Source: a virus | DNA: 64,000 nucleotides | IMG/VR virus record: IMGVR_UViG_3300042922_000643 | Location: 124,001 to 188,000 of that record | Reading direction: 5' to 3' (one strand) | In this document: positions 28,601 through 37,128 of the stretch, piece by piece | How positions within the stretch are numbered: the stretch's first letter is position 1 | Layout of the letters: every line of letters begins with the position of its first letter | Translations under genes and position numbers: made by a program | The notes under the pieces: generated by a model | The model's database searches: none | What the model was told of the DNA's origin: nothing | Seen by the model: the letters and a program-made list of their open reading frames with translations, nothing else

Positions 28601-31600
28601 TGAGTAAGAGTAGGCATCCAACTATTAGCCCAGTACTCACTCTCACTACCGTACATTGTGTCTGTGAACTTATAATCAGACTTCATGCGGCGATACCAGT
28701 TAGGCTGGAAGCGGTCTATCTTTCCGCCTTCCCAAGGGGTTGTTGAGCCTATTCCCCACCAGCGGCCTTTGCGGACAGCGTCTTCTCCGCTTTCATAGTA
28801 ATGACGAAGTTCATCCTCACTACGAGTGTCCCCAAAGAATCCAAATGATCCATACTTAACAGCAGCACCAATAGGTGTTTTCCATAGCTGATCTAAGCCA
28901 GGTATCAATTCTGCGAACTCTTTACCGATCTGATTAATGCCAGTAAACTGTTTAAACCATGCAGTATCCAAAGACATGTTCGCATATGTATCCGCGGCTT
29001 TGTCACTGACTCTATCACCAGTCATACCGTCCAGGTGTTGCAACTGCTGAAGAGCAACATATGGAAGAACAATTCGCCGTCCAAACTGGTTGGTTATGAT
29101 ACTCTGCATCGATCCTCTATTTTTTTGAGAGAGACCAAGACCGATCTTCGCCAGGGAGTTGTCCAGACGTTCTGCAAAGTAGTACGGAATCATAGATGCC
29201 ATAGTAAAGTCTTGAATATTTTTGCGGCCTGCAAATGGTTGACCTAGAACCTTCATAGCAGAACTTGTTGATGCTTTTAGAGGACTTACTCCGTCTGTAA
29301 TTTGACGATTAATGTCTTCAAGCATCCAGTTCTTACCTCGGCCTTTATTCATGACGAGGTTACCGACTAAACCAAAAGGCTGTGGAGGTTGATCGCCAGG
29401 GCCCATGGACCATATTGGTGTGTAGTTTGTTACGGTATTAGAAAGAACTTCTCTGAAATCATCACGACGTATTAGATCGCCCTTAAAAGCTTCTAATGCT
29501 TCAGTCTTAGCTTGCGGACCTAAACGATAAACATCGTCCCAGTAGCGGTGTAACTCGTTAAGGACAGACAAATCCCCAACTTCTCTTGCTGCTTTCTCAG
29601 GAAGATTACCGTTCTTGATTCCTTCGCGAACGAGATCTGCTACAGAAACCTGAGCAGTTTGCTCGATCTGTTCAATAGCGTGCTGATGGATTAAGCGTTT
29701 AACATCGTCAATTCTATTTACTATATTAGTTTCGTGTACGTCTAAAGGCTGTAGAGGTCCCATGAGGTAAGGAGCATTGTCAGAGACAATACGCTTACCC
29801 TTTAGAAATTCCCCTTGGTTGTTGTGGTACTTCTCCCAAGTCTCGCTGACCTGACTGCCTACTTTACGCATGGCAATCCGACCATTCTTTTCACTCATAC
29901 CCGCACGAATACGGCCTAGAGACCCCATAATATCATCAGGCCCAAATAAGTTTCCTAGATCGATATTCGACTCTCCGTACGCTTGCTTCGCATAACTATT
30001 TAAGAAGTTTGCAGTATCATCGGACAAGGGCTTTGCTCTGGAGTTAATTTCTGCGTAGATATCCTTGTAAGAAGATTCTAAATCTTTGATCGTTGCATCA
30101 TCTTTAAAAATTGTTTTGTAGCGGTTACGCATCCAGTTTGGATCATCAAACTTGGTGAATGTGCTTAATGCTCGACTAAGAATAGTTTCAGACTCTTGTC
30201 CGCCGATATCAAATAATCGTTTAATGAATCCGCGATTAGCTCCAGCGCCCGTATGTAAGTTTGCAATGGAAGACATTGCTCTTGGAATAGCACCGAATCT
30301 AGCAGAGGCCAGCGTTACATTATCCTTAACAATTTCACCACTAACCAAATCCATAACTTTATTATTAGAGTACAGATAGTCTCGGCTCAGTACACCTACG
30401 GCAGCGTCTTGATTATGAGCCCGTGGATGTCTTAAGGTTTCGGCCACCCCATGTAAAGAAGGCTGGATAGTTCCTCGTTGCATCAAGTATGTTTTTGGAG
30501 CTTCTTTCATTGCTTCGTATGTGGTCCAGTGTGCAAGATCCAATGGGTTAAATCTCAGGAAAGGGACTTGGAAGTTTTGTTGAACGAACGAAGCAGACTT
30601 ATATAGACCTTCATGGAGACTTCTAGTATCTACGATATGTCCCGCATCATTAATGAATATACGGTGGTCTGCAACAAGATCAAGGAATCTGCTGTCTTTA
30701 TTGGCCATTGCAGCGATTTTATTACCTATACGGCCATTGACAGCCTCACCATTAATACGGCGGCGAATGACAGAGTCATTATCAAAGAGCTTATTGACCC
30801 ATTTTCCTGATTCATTCTTCTCTAGTAAATCTTTATTTACAACGGGACGGTATCCTGCACCACCCATCATTTTCGTAAGGAATGTTTCTTTCTTTTGATG
30901 GCGAGAAACAAAGTCATCAATGAGCTTGTTTTTCAGATTAACACTGCCCTGTACAGGAACACCATCAATAGATCCAGGCCGTTTTGCACCTCGAAGAACA
31001 CGACGGTCTAGTCGTCTAGCATCTGCTCTTTTTTGGAGAGTAGTGAACATTCCCTCAACAAATTCTTTACGAGCTGTCTCATCAGGAAGTTCTATCGAGA
31101 ATGCATTGTTATTCTTAACTTTATTTTCAGGACTGTATCTCTTCAACATATTCTCAATTCGTTCTACTCCAGGGTTCAGGAAGAAGTCCGAATCTTGAGC
31201 GTGAAGGTCATTAAGAATTTCACCAAGTCCTCTTTCAAAATGCTGAGGGAATTTGGTCTTGAGATCATTCATTGCCAACGTCTTTTGAGTAGAACGAATA
31301 TAACTTCGGCCTGTCGAAGAGAGATCAGTAATCAGCTGGCTATAATCTGTTTCAATATTAGTAGGCATACCGCCTAGTATACTTTGTTGTCTACGTATAG
31401 CTGTTTCGGTACTTCGAGATAAAGAGGATTCTAATCGCTGATTAAACCTCTCTGGGTTTAAAAAATGAGATACAGGGGAGCGTCGGTCTAAAGCATGATC
31501 AAGTGCTTTGATACCTGACATTGCATCCCCGATGAGGCCACCTATCTTAGGGGCCTGGTGAAGGTATGAAGCCGTTCTAAGAGCTGCACCCCCAACGATA

Positions 31601-31758
31601 CGGCCTGCGTCTCCAAGCGTCTCAGACGCCATCCTACGAGTTGCTGGGGACAGTGCGAGGGTGGCAGCAGCGCCAAGTGCAGCAATACCCCAGACCCCGT
31701 GATGAGTCTCTTGTTCTTTCTCACTATTCAGGTATCTTGAGTATTGGTTATCCGCCAC
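25633..31758 (-). CDS. Giant tail protein in tape-measure position, with degenerate SNase-like domain
   Basis: This 2041-aa protein starts at GTG (31758), directly after the two tail chaperones, where a tape measure protein is expected. The N-terminus is hydrophobic and Ala/Gly-rich (about 19-75, WGIAALGAAATLALSP). A low-complexity Gly-rich linker lies near 1195-1230. An SNase-like fold lies at about 1465-1580 (TKVLDANTFLTAEH, then PIRLAGVKV). There the catalytic Glu after the DTP/DTA motif and the DRYGR-type Arg are not conserved, so catalysis looks lost. A second hydrophobic Gly-rich segment lies near 1665-1715, followed by a highly charged C-terminus. The coiled-coil content is lower than in ordinary tape measures. 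It may combine tape measure and ejected-protein roles. The exact function is not established by the sequence. Confidence 0.65.
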   Translation of the reverse strand: MADNQYSRYLNSEKEQETHHGVWGIAALGAAATLALSPATRRMASETLGDAGRIVGGAALRTASYLHQAPKIGGLIGDAMSGIKALDHALDRRSPVSHFLNPERFNQRLESSLSRSTETAIRRQQSILGGMPTNIETDYSQLITDLSSTGRSYIRSTQKTLAMNDLKTKFPQHFERGLGEILNDLHAQDSDFFLNPGVERIENMLKRYSPENKVKNNNAFSIELPDETARKEFVEGMFTTLQKRADARRLDRRVLRGAKRPGSIDGVPVQGSVNLKNKLIDDFVSRHQKKETFLTKMMGGAGYRPVVNKDLLEKNESGKWVNKLFDNDSVIRRRINGEAVNGRIGNKIAAMANKDSRFLDLVADHRIFINDAGHIVDTRSLHEGLYKSASFVQQNFQVPFLRFNPLDLAHWTTYEAMKEAPKTYLMQRGTIQPSLHGVAETLRHPRAHNQDAAVGVLSRDYLYSNNKVMDLVSGEIVKDNVTLASARFGAIPRAMSSIANLHTGAGANRGFIKRLFDIGGQESETILSRALSTFTKFDDPNWMRNRYKTIFKDDATIKDLESSYKDIYAEINSRAKPLSDDTANFLNSYAKQAYGESNIDLGNLFGPDDIMGSLGRIRAGMSEKNGRIAMRKVGSQVSETWEKYHNNQGEFLKGKRIVSDNAPYLMGPLQPLDVHETNIVNRIDDVKRLIHQHAIEQIEQTAQVSVADLVREGIKNGNLPEKAAREVGDLSVLNELHRYWDDVYRLGPQAKTEALEAFKGDLIRRDDFREVLSNTVTNYTPIWSMGPGDQPPQPFGLVGNLVMNKGRGKNWMLEDINRQITDGVSPLKASTSSAMKVLGQPFAGRKNIQDFTMASMIPYYFAERLDNSLAKIGLGLSQKNRGSMQSIITNQFGRRIVLPYVALQQLQHLDGMTGDRVSDKAADTYANMSLDTAWFKQFTGINQIGKEFAELIPGLDQLWKTPIGAAVKYGSFGFFGDTRSEDELRHYYESGEDAVRKGRWWGIGSTTPWEGGKIDRFQPNWYRRMKSDYKFTDTMYGSESEYWANSWMPTLTHPFAPIKHFLTDPDHYEKKHAEDRPYPISGGIQELGMIPLIGPALNRTVGGLLNPYRENKDLSKAHREYQKEVNDYITSQYDSATGEGVIQFMPAGGYNLLSESSSFGGGFGEGLSSLDAPSLPQLTRYGKSGPSSSGAYTTGALAMDNLGSINAGIVAAGAGGTGAGAGVGPGGGMLLPARPMSSLESLRDPDFVADLKDIGSPYSGSQVLGDMWYGLTEQAGIYGFSANMAMGIDTNIRSQKLDRSSRMMSYGRSFWDMEMGGADGFFGGEFSEIARRYLAKDPRKQYYNPLQNKMPDWLPGVNYFIDFQHGDPYTKVAKGEMRLPGAAYESLNKLHPDTFGDYGAFDRFKILADVAPYSDEYKYWRRMVSQMKEAGALTTGMEDEYAEVRDQVAAKKDKYHFYPNKFRNAEVDNQKVTVTKVLDANTFLTAEHPNNPIRLAGVKVKADAEKAKEWLQQYIYEGAKITIGVDADPINRVRDDTMNTMHAVVYSNGNDHNPFYMSTKGQSVNAMLARKFDKKDGVNASGENTGVGTIAMYDKTQVTVGRMMEWMTHDAIPKIPIVGVIADKFMQVRSPLEMYKKNEVYGKAWRPWTDPWGGWIQPMLETAASQNPLVGAAQGYGIGWLFGKKGAGKYYGKWVGAAVFGGLAAARSIDEFVGRRSPGGDDYAWIPKRREKERAINEYFDVLKYMKYKGLYERAAERAKDEEGIDVDQLVGDSGDRGQKNKKLRNYLDASKKWLSMAKKIGYVDEDVVEEQLDNVRSRLKMIDQDRGSYRIGSKTMQALQYKEQYESTLYGADPNGDMTKIFRALPSKDREFFTQFMTAAPKEREEILRLVPKNQRRFYQAKWGMDTDEPESLNSYFKDHYLPNAKWEGWDANVNLDDIKLKVVRNEGLELTEFGMWQDDVKNADSSGVNRIEPFRPSMSIDITRIEKILQGAGLKDAQVSMTTSPLQGENKISLAMDFIKDRRDEIVSEFNNNMGSIFG

Positions 31759-31763
31759 TTATC

Positions 31764-32270
31764 TCATCTCTCTTCTTCGAGTTCTATACCATCAAATGTT
31801 TTGAGTACCCACTTAGCTCTTGAGTAGAACCACATTGTTTTATCGATTCCCCATGTCTCAATTTCTTCGAGTCTATACTGAGGAAATGCCTTCCCGATAA
31901 CACAAGTAAGCTGATTATCAAATGAATTCATCTCGTTATCATATTTAAACATAAGTTCTTTAACGATACTTTGTCCATCAATAAAGCCCGATTGAGTGAG
32001 GATCTCTGTTGTTATTGTCTCTGGAATACCCGCGCCTAGATCCGAAGTGTAATCAATCCCCGCAGGATCAAGAACACAGACAGAACAAACATACTCTGCG
32101 CGGTCAAATTCATCTTCATACATCTCCATAGCTTTGCGGTATTCAGAACGACTAAGAGCTCTAAATACATAGAATGTTTCTCCTATTTCAACAGCATACA
32201 CGTTTTGATAGATCTCTTTCCATTTCTCAATCTGGATTCTGGCTTGCTTCTCTGTTAGTTGTTCAGCCAC
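31764..32270 (-). CDS. Tail assembly chaperone, second paralogue
   Basis: This is a 168-aa protein. The GTG at 32270 is chosen because AGGAGGAG lies 8 bases upstream. An in-frame upstream ATG falls inside a hairpin. It shares an obvious pattern with the preceding 162-aa protein: IEKWKEIYQNVYAVEIGE and FYVFRALSRSEYRKAMEMY match the W-x-x-x-Y-N-x-V-Y and V-x-R-x-L-x-R-x-E-Y-x-x-A-M run there. Its position immediately before the giant tape-measure-position gene is that of tail assembly chaperones (lambda gpG/gpGT and T4-like equivalents). These coat the tape measure during assembly and are absent from the virion. Here the two are separate genes, not a programmed frameshift pair. Confidence 0.7.
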   Translation of the reverse strand: MAEQLTEKQARIQIEKWKEIYQNVYAVEIGETFYVFRALSRSEYRKAMEMYEDEFDRAEYVCSVCVLDPAGIDYTSDLGAGIPETITTEILTQSGFIDGQSIVKELMFKYDNEMNSFDNQLTCVIGKAFPQYRLEEIETWGIDKTMWFYSRAKWVLKTFDGIELEEER

Positions 32271-32289
32271 GGTTTCTCCTCCTAAATAA

Positions 32290-32317
32290 AGAGAGGCCCT
32301 CATAAGAAGGCCTCTCT
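32290..32317 (-). terminator. Intergenic hairpin between the two tail chaperone genes
   Basis: A perfect 9-bp stem (32290-32298 with 32309-32317, AGAGAGGCC type) encloses a 10-base loop. On the minus strand it is followed by TTTATTT. It lies between the stop of the first chaperone gene and the ribosome site of the second, so it could attenuate expression of the second chaperone and the giant genes below. Confidence 0.6.
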
Positions 32318-32327
32318 GGGATATGTA

Positions 32328-32816
32328 CTACAGGCGATAGGCCCCTGTCTTCGCAGTGAAACCAGATTTCTCCATCACCAATTCAAAGATGAGGGTGGGG
32401 ATACCTGCTTTACCTGTTCTCACCTTTTGGAAACCGTAATTTTCAGGCCAGAGCAATACGGTGCTGAAAATCTTTTCTTCTTTATAGTAGTTGTCAGCGT
32501 TTGGAATCTTCATTGCATCTTTGTATTCTTGACGATTCAATGGACGCCATACAAGCATTTCTCCGCTTTCAAACTCCGTCAGATAAACTTCATTGTACCG
32601 AGAGCGCCACTCCGCTACTAGGTCTGCTGTTGGGCCATTAGGGAACTCCAGCAAATTTCCTGCTTCGTCATACATAGTAGCTTCTTCTTGATAGATAAGC
32701 TCACTCTCCCCCGCTTCACCCCATTCAGAGATGTCGGCTTGACCACCCTCGACAAGAAGTGATTCTACTTCTGGAGCCTCCACCGCTACTTGAACTTCCT
32801 GTTTCTTACCTGCCAT
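32328..32816 (-). CDS. Tail assembly chaperone, first paralogue
   Basis: This is a 162-aa protein. The N-terminal 60 residues are acidic and probably disordered. The C-terminal 100 residues (EWRSRYNEVYLTEFESGE and LVWRPLNRQEYKDAMK) match the next gene downstream in sequence pattern. It lies between the third tube-like gene and that second chaperone. Tail chaperones bind the tape measure protein during tail assembly. The acidic N-terminal extension distinguishes it from its paralogue. Family assignment rests on position, paralogy and size. Confidence 0.68.
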   Translation of the reverse strand: MAGKKQEVQVAVEAPEVESLLVEGGQADISEWGEAGESELIYQEEATMYDEAGNLLEFPNGPTADLVAEWRSRYNEVYLTEFESGEMLVWRPLNRQEYKDAMKIPNADNYYKEEKIFSTVLLWPENYGFQKVRTGKAGIPTLIFELVMEKSGFTAKTGAYRL

Positions 32817-32845
32817 GATTAATTCCTCCCATAATCTTTTATCTA

Positions 32846-33652
32846 TTATGACTCGACCCCAAAGCTGTATCTAGGATCGGATTCATACATATTAACGTTC
32901 TCGTTGATATCCCGACCTATAAAACTATATTCTTCATAGATAGGTTGACCACTACCATCAACGACTTGGCTGACGCCTGTAAGGTAGACTCCTGTGATCG
33001 TAGTAGCTGTGCTGGCTACATTCTCCGTGAGTGCTCCAGTTGCATAGTTCTGCGTGTAAGGACCATATAGTAGTTCTATAGTGAATCCTTTTTTAGCTAG
33101 ATTAGGTCTGGACTTTGTAGGCGTAAAATAACTGTCCGACCCACGGCTATTCGTGTTAGACTGCATACCTGTATTTGTTGTTACTCCCCAGAGAGACTCC
33201 TCAAATTCATAGGCAAGCTGCTCGAATTTTGCAGAGTTACTTGTTGATACAGCAAGCATATGTTCAGGACTTACAAGGTCCTTTGTCTTCGTCGGATTAC
33301 TCTGTGCATATACTTTAGCCTCACTCAATTCTGACTCTAATCTATTAGTTATGAAATGTAAATAGTAACTCTCCTTAAAATTTATACGAAAAGTTCCTAC
33401 TACTTGCCGACTTCCTACGGCCATTCGGTCATAAGTATAGGAGGCGTATCCTAGGATAGGAGCAGCATTTTCTTGCAGGTTATATTGGATGCCTACAATT
33501 TCATCGACCCAGGTATTACCAAAATAGATACGAACGTCTTGGCCCGAAAAATACTCTTCGCTGAACCGTTTAAACTCGGCATTCGCTGTTGGCTTTCGGT
33601 TGTACGAATTCTGTAGATGCTGACTGAAGTTATAATCTACTGCTTTTGCCAT
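32846..33652 (-). CDS. Tail-tube-like protein, third copy (possible tube initiator or terminator)
   Basis: This 268-aa protein has an ATG start after AGGAGGTAGGAG. Its core (WVDEIVGIQYNLQENAAP, then ILGYASYTYDRMAVGSRQVVGTFRINF) shows the same strand pattern as the two upstream tube proteins: a statement of a G-x-Q/S-x-x-x-Y strand, then a GS-x-x-V-x-G-x-x-x-F-x-x-x-F strand. It has an extra N-terminal arm and a longer loop region. I infer it to be a specialised tube protein at one end of the tube. It could equally be a baseplate-tube adaptor such as T4 gp48/gp54 functional equivalents. Confidence 0.6.
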   Translation of the reverse strand: MAKAVDYNFSQHLQNSYNRKPTANAEFKRFSEEYFSGQDVRIYFGNTWVDEIVGIQYNLQENAAPILGYASYTYDRMAVGSRQVVGTFRINFKESYYLHFITNRLESELSEAKVYAQSNPTKTKDLVSPEHMLAVSTSNSAKFEQLAYEFEESLWGVTTNTGMQSNTNSRGSDSYFTPTKSRPNLAKKGFTIELLYGPYTQNYATGALTENVASTATTITGVYLTGVSQVVDGSGQPIYEEYSFIGRDINENVNMYESDPRYSFGVES

Positions 33653-33663
33653 GCTCCTACCTC

Positions 33664-34221
33664 CTATTCCTCAGTATAGTTATAATTTGCTTGTGCGCCG
33701 TAGTCCATCAAATCTATATCCATTGCCATATACTGCATCGTATTTTCTGTGATCATATCTTCGATAGACATTGTCTGTCCTTCTGTAAGAATATAGACCC
33801 CGTATATAGTAAGTGTTGCGGAGTTTCCATACTCATTGAGGAAATGAATATTGATATCGAAAGGGGGAAGTTCATCAGTTTTTGCATAATTCCGAAGATC
33901 GGTAATGTCGGCTTCTGTAAATCCGTAGCTGGTCTTAAAAGAGTTTTCTTGTTTGCGATAAACATCCATCACGCTCTTTAGTACGTGACGATCAAATACG
34001 GTAAAGATTAAAGAACCTGCAATTGTTCTTGGGCCGCGGGTAATTCCCTTAGGACCAATCCGTCCTAACGCAGTTACAGCAGAAACAGGACGGTAGATAC
34101 TATAAGAAATTGTTTGAATCTCGCCAAAAACAATTGGTTTCCCTCCTTGAGGTGTAATACTAGCTACAATATCTGCACCTGAGAAGGAAGTATATGTTTT
34201 GGAATATTTATTTTCTGCCAT
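33664..34221 (-). CDS. Tail tube protein paralogue (second copy)
   Basis: This 185-aa protein is clearly related to the preceding 194-aa tube protein. Both begin KYSKTYTSFSGADIVAS / NYTKTFTSYSGADIIAT. Both also contain IAGSLIFTVFDRHVLKSV / IAGSLVFTVFDRNALHQL and end in the same strand order (IHFLNEYGNSATLTIYGVYIL). The two genes are a tandem duplication separated by a hairpin. The product should polymerise as inner tail tube hexamers, or act as a dedicated minor tube ring. Which copy is the major tube cannot be told from sequence, but the 194-aa gene is adjacent to the sheath, the usual major position. Confidence 0.75.
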   Translation of the reverse strand: MAENKYSKTYTSFSGADIVASITPQGGKPIVFGEIQTISYSIYRPVSAVTALGRIGPKGITRGPRTIAGSLIFTVFDRHVLKSVMDVYRKQENSFKTSYGFTEADITDLRNYAKTDELPPFDINIHFLNEYGNSATLTIYGVYILTEGQTMSIEDMITENTMQYMAMDIDLMDYGAQANYNYTEE

Positions 34222-34245
34222 TTCTTCTCCCCCTAATAAAATAGA

Positions 34246-34266
34246 GAGGGCCCTGTGAGAGCCCTC
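34246..34266 (-). terminator. Hairpin between the two tail tube genes
   Basis: A GAGGGC/GCCCTC stem (34246-34251 with 34261-34266) with a 9-base loop is followed on the minus strand by TCTCTATTTTATT. It lies just after the stop of the presumptive major tube gene. It would reduce transcription into the second tube gene, matching a need for many more copies of the first. Confidence 0.55.
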
Positions 34267-34277
34267 CCCGTTTGGTG

Positions 34278-34862
34278 TTAGTTGATTGTTGGTTCTGTGA
34301 AGGCATCTGGTTTCATGTCGTCAATCGCACGGGCGATAAACGTACAAGCTTTTTCAGTGGTGATATCGTCAATCGACATCCCCATACCTTCATTCAGGAT
34401 TTCAACTCCGTAGATAGTCATTACAGAAGACTGACCATACTCATTCAGGAAGTTGATTGTGATATCGAATGGAGGAATTTCATCCGCATACGCGATTTCA
34501 GATCCACGGTTCCAGGCTTCGATACCTGCGGAAGTTACAGCATTTTGATCGACATCCTGAATCGGGTTTGGACTAAGCTGTCCCGAAGTATTCAGCTGCT
34601 GTCTGTAGACCTTTGCATCTTTCTTCAACTGGTGAAGAGCGTTGCGGTCAAAGACTGTGAATACCAAGCTACCTGCAATCCCGCGTTTACCACGGGAGAA
34701 GGATACAGGGTTTGGATTACCCATTACGTAAATCGGACCTTTTTCACGAGTTACGGAATATGTAATAGCTTGGAGTTCGCCGACAACCACTTGGTTAAAG
34801 GTAGCAATGATATCTGCACCAGAATACGAAGTGAATGTTTTTGTATAGTTGGAAGTAGCCAC
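34278..34862 (-). CDS. Major tail tube protein
   Basis: This 194-aa protein follows the sheath gene by 14 bp, the canonical sheath-tube order. It has a beta-barrel pattern (VVVGELQAITYSVTREKGPIYVMG, RGIAGSLVFTVFDRNAL, DITINFLNEYGQSSVMTIYGVEIL), as in myovirus tube proteins of the T4 gp19 / P2 FII fold. Its copies stack as hexameric rings inside the sheath and form the DNA channel. Two further tube-like genes follow. No unusual start: the ATG follows a clear AAGGAGG-type site. Confidence 0.82.
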   Translation of the reverse strand: MATSNYTKTFTSYSGADIIATFNQVVVGELQAITYSVTREKGPIYVMGNPNPVSFSRGKRGIAGSLVFTVFDRNALHQLKKDAKVYRQQLNTSGQLSPNPIQDVDQNAVTSAGIEAWNRGSEIAYADEIPPFDITINFLNEYGQSSVMTIYGVEILNEGMGMSIDDITTEKACTFIARAIDDMKPDAFTEPTIN

Positions 34863-34876
34863 TAGTTAGTTCCTCC

Positions 34877-36484
34877 TTAGCTCAGCAGCGGACGCAGGGA
34901 CACGTCTACCGAGATCTTTGTATTTTCGAATGCAGGGACGAGTTGCACAGTAATCTTCGTCTGACCGATTTGACTTCCCGCTTGAGTAACCGTGAAAGCA
35001 TAATCGGATACTGCCCCAGCAGATCTCATACCGATGAAGCCGCTATTCAGAGCCGAGTTCAGGGCATTACGCTGAGGAACACCAGAAGGTTCACCGATAA
35101 ATGGTTCCGATACCTGACGGATCATGTTGATCGCCGCATGCGTGATACGCAGGGTAGACAGGCGAGTGTAGTCCGATTTGTTGGTTTGGTTACCAATCAC
35201 GATATCAGGAGCAGTTGTAATACCGTCTGTCACATACACACCACCGTTTTTGAAGCGGAAGGATACGTATTTGTTTCCAGACAGGGAGTTCAACTGACGC
35301 AGGGACAGGTTGTATGCTAGACCAGCAACACCAGAAACAGCCTTGTTGGTTGGAGCAGACTGTGCTGGCAAAGTCGAAACCAGAGCGGCATAAGTTACTG
35401 CGCCATTAGCGTAGTAGTAGCCAGATTTACCTGGAACGCTATATGCCAGTTCAGGACCAGCAGTTACACTCAGGTGTCCGCTATACTCGTTGTTCAGAGC
35501 AACAGCAGCATCAACAGCAGTCTTGATATCTGTTAGAGTAGTAGACAAAGGAGCAGAAACTCCGATGAACCCCTTAACAGTGTTATGGTTGATGGTTTGA
35601 TCTTCACAGTAGTCCTTCAGAAGCTCAGCGAAGTTACCAACATAGAGAGTACCTTCGTCATGACGAGTCTTCACAGCAACAGCATCAGCAGTCATTTTCA
35701 GAGCAGCGGTAGCATCGCCAGCAGTACCTACTTTGTAAGTGAATGCAGTGTCACCCAGGATAACCAGCTTGTTTTCTTCGATGAGAACGTTGAAGTTTTC
35801 CAGGCCAGCAGCAGCAGTCAAGTCTTCTTTAATGTCAGCAGCCAGATCAGCAAAAGTTTTGCCAGATGTGCCGTCATAGACTTTAGGGCCAATAGTTACG
35901 GTCTTGTCAGTTCCAATGTTCAGAACAAAGGAATCGGAAGTTCCCGTAGCGATAGTGACAGGATAGCTTAGAGCAGTACTTGCCACTTTAAATCCGTACT
36001 TCAGAACTCCACCTACGTTAGGGAAGTTTGCAACATCTTCAGGGTTAGTGAAGTCAGCAGCAGTCAGTACAGTTGTTTCTTTATCTGCGAAATAATCACG
36101 CAGAGCAATATTGTCGATAGTGAAGTCAGCCAGGATACCGAAGAACAGGTTATGCATTTTAAGGAATGCACTCTTTGTTTTTGCAGCAGCATCGGCACCT
36201 TCACCATTAACAGCCAGCAGGTATGTACGACGGTTTCCACCTTCGAATGCGGCCTTCCATGCGGCAGTAATCGGATTAACTACACCGTTTTTGTCAGTAA
36301 AAGCGCCGAAGTAAGTTACTGCGTCGCTCGATTGACGAGCCAAGGTAGGATCAGCTGGAACCTCGGTGGCAGTAGAAGGAGCAATGATAAGCAAGCTCTC
36401 TGTAGTGCCGTCCTCTGGTAAAATCAAACCACCATCTTGGGCCGATACTTCAATCCCTGGCAGGTTTGGATAGGAAATGGACAT
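34877..36484 (-). CDS. Tail sheath protein
   Basis: This 535-aa protein has the classical sheath beginning (YPNLPGIEVSAQDGGL). It also has the conserved C-terminal region: LRITHAAINMIRQVSEPFIGEP, then RNALNSALNSGFIGMRS, and a final IKISVDVSLRP-type strand that weaves into the neighbouring subunit. The variable middle (about 130-330) is rich in Ala and Thr, the usual surface-exposed insertion. The ATG shares its A with the TAA of the upstream gene, so translation is coupled. This is the contractile outer tube that drives the tail through the envelope. Confidence 0.9.
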   Translation of the reverse strand: MSISYPNLPGIEVSAQDGGLILPEDGTTESLLIIAPSTATEVPADPTLARQSSDAVTYFGAFTDKNGVVNPITAAWKAAFEGGNRRTYLLAVNGEGADAAAKTKSAFLKMHNLFFGILADFTIDNIALRDYFADKETTVLTAADFTNPEDVANFPNVGGVLKYGFKVASTALSYPVTIATGTSDSFVLNIGTDKTVTIGPKVYDGTSGKTFADLAADIKEDLTAAAGLENFNVLIEENKLVILGDTAFTYKVGTAGDATAALKMTADAVAVKTRHDEGTLYVGNFAELLKDYCEDQTINHNTVKGFIGVSAPLSTTLTDIKTAVDAAVALNNEYSGHLSVTAGPELAYSVPGKSGYYYANGAVTYAALVSTLPAQSAPTNKAVSGVAGLAYNLSLRQLNSLSGNKYVSFRFKNGGVYVTDGITTAPDIVIGNQTNKSDYTRLSTLRITHAAINMIRQVSEPFIGEPSGVPQRNALNSALNSGFIGMRSAGAVSDYAFTVTQAGSQIGQTKITVQLVPAFENTKISVDVSLRPLLS

Positions 36485-37128
36485 TAGAAATTTCCTCCTC
36501 TATTGAATTTAAAGTCTATTGCTTCTGTATAATGATCTTGGTCACCTGACATTGTAGATCGGAGTTCGACCTTGCCAATAACCTCCTTGATCACCGCGGA
36601 CGGTATCGCAACTTGCTTTTCTAGCCTTACTAGATAAGTGAACTTACGGCAGGTCGCCGACTCTTTTAAAGTCGAACCATTAGCGCCTGTCATCTCTAGG
36701 AAAATCAGCTGGTTCACTCCACGACTCATAAGGTATCCCGTACAAATCGTTATAAGATCTTCGAACTGATTAGCTAGCTTATTTAGCTTTGCATTGTTCT
36801 CTTCCCACACTTCAAAGATGACAGTGTAATCGAATATCTGAGAATAGACATTGATGACTTCCGCATTTTCATCGGCAGCATCAGGAACTCGAAACATCTC
36901 TCTAAATCTAGGTTTTATTTCCTTAACTCCCTTGCCGAATTCACCAGGCACTTTCTTAGAAAGGGCATAAGTAATAATAGGGAATTCAACGTCAGTAGGG
37001 TCAGTTCCATTGGGAAATGCTTCGCAGAATGTGCCCCAGTTTTCGCCCCAAGATTCGTGGAGGATTTTATAGAGCATGTCTGTGAAATCTTCAAAGGAAC
37101 AAGATGATTCTGCTTGTGTTCTACTCAT
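36484..37128 (-). CDS. Neck / tail terminator-type protein
   Basis: This 214-aa protein overlaps the upstream sheath-like gene by 4 bases (ATGA) and shares one base with the downstream sheath gene. It has mixed alpha/beta character (FDYTVIFEVWEENNAKLNKLANQFEDLITICTGYL, then FTYLVRLEKQVAIPSAVIKEVIGKVELRS). A helix carrying charged residues followed by strands fits tail terminator or completion proteins, which cap the tube at the neck. Position between two sheath-family genes is unusual. The assignment is by position and general pattern only. Confidence 0.55.
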   Translation of the reverse strand: MSRTQAESSCSFEDFTDMLYKILHESWGENWGTFCEAFPNGTDPTDVEFPIITYALSKKVPGEFGKGVKEIKPRFREMFRVPDAADENAEVINVYSQIFDYTVIFEVWEENNAKLNKLANQFEDLITICTGYLMSRGVNQLIFLEMTGANGSTLKESATCRKFTYLVRLEKQVAIPSAVIKEVIGKVELRSTMSGDQDHYTEAIDFKFNRGGNF

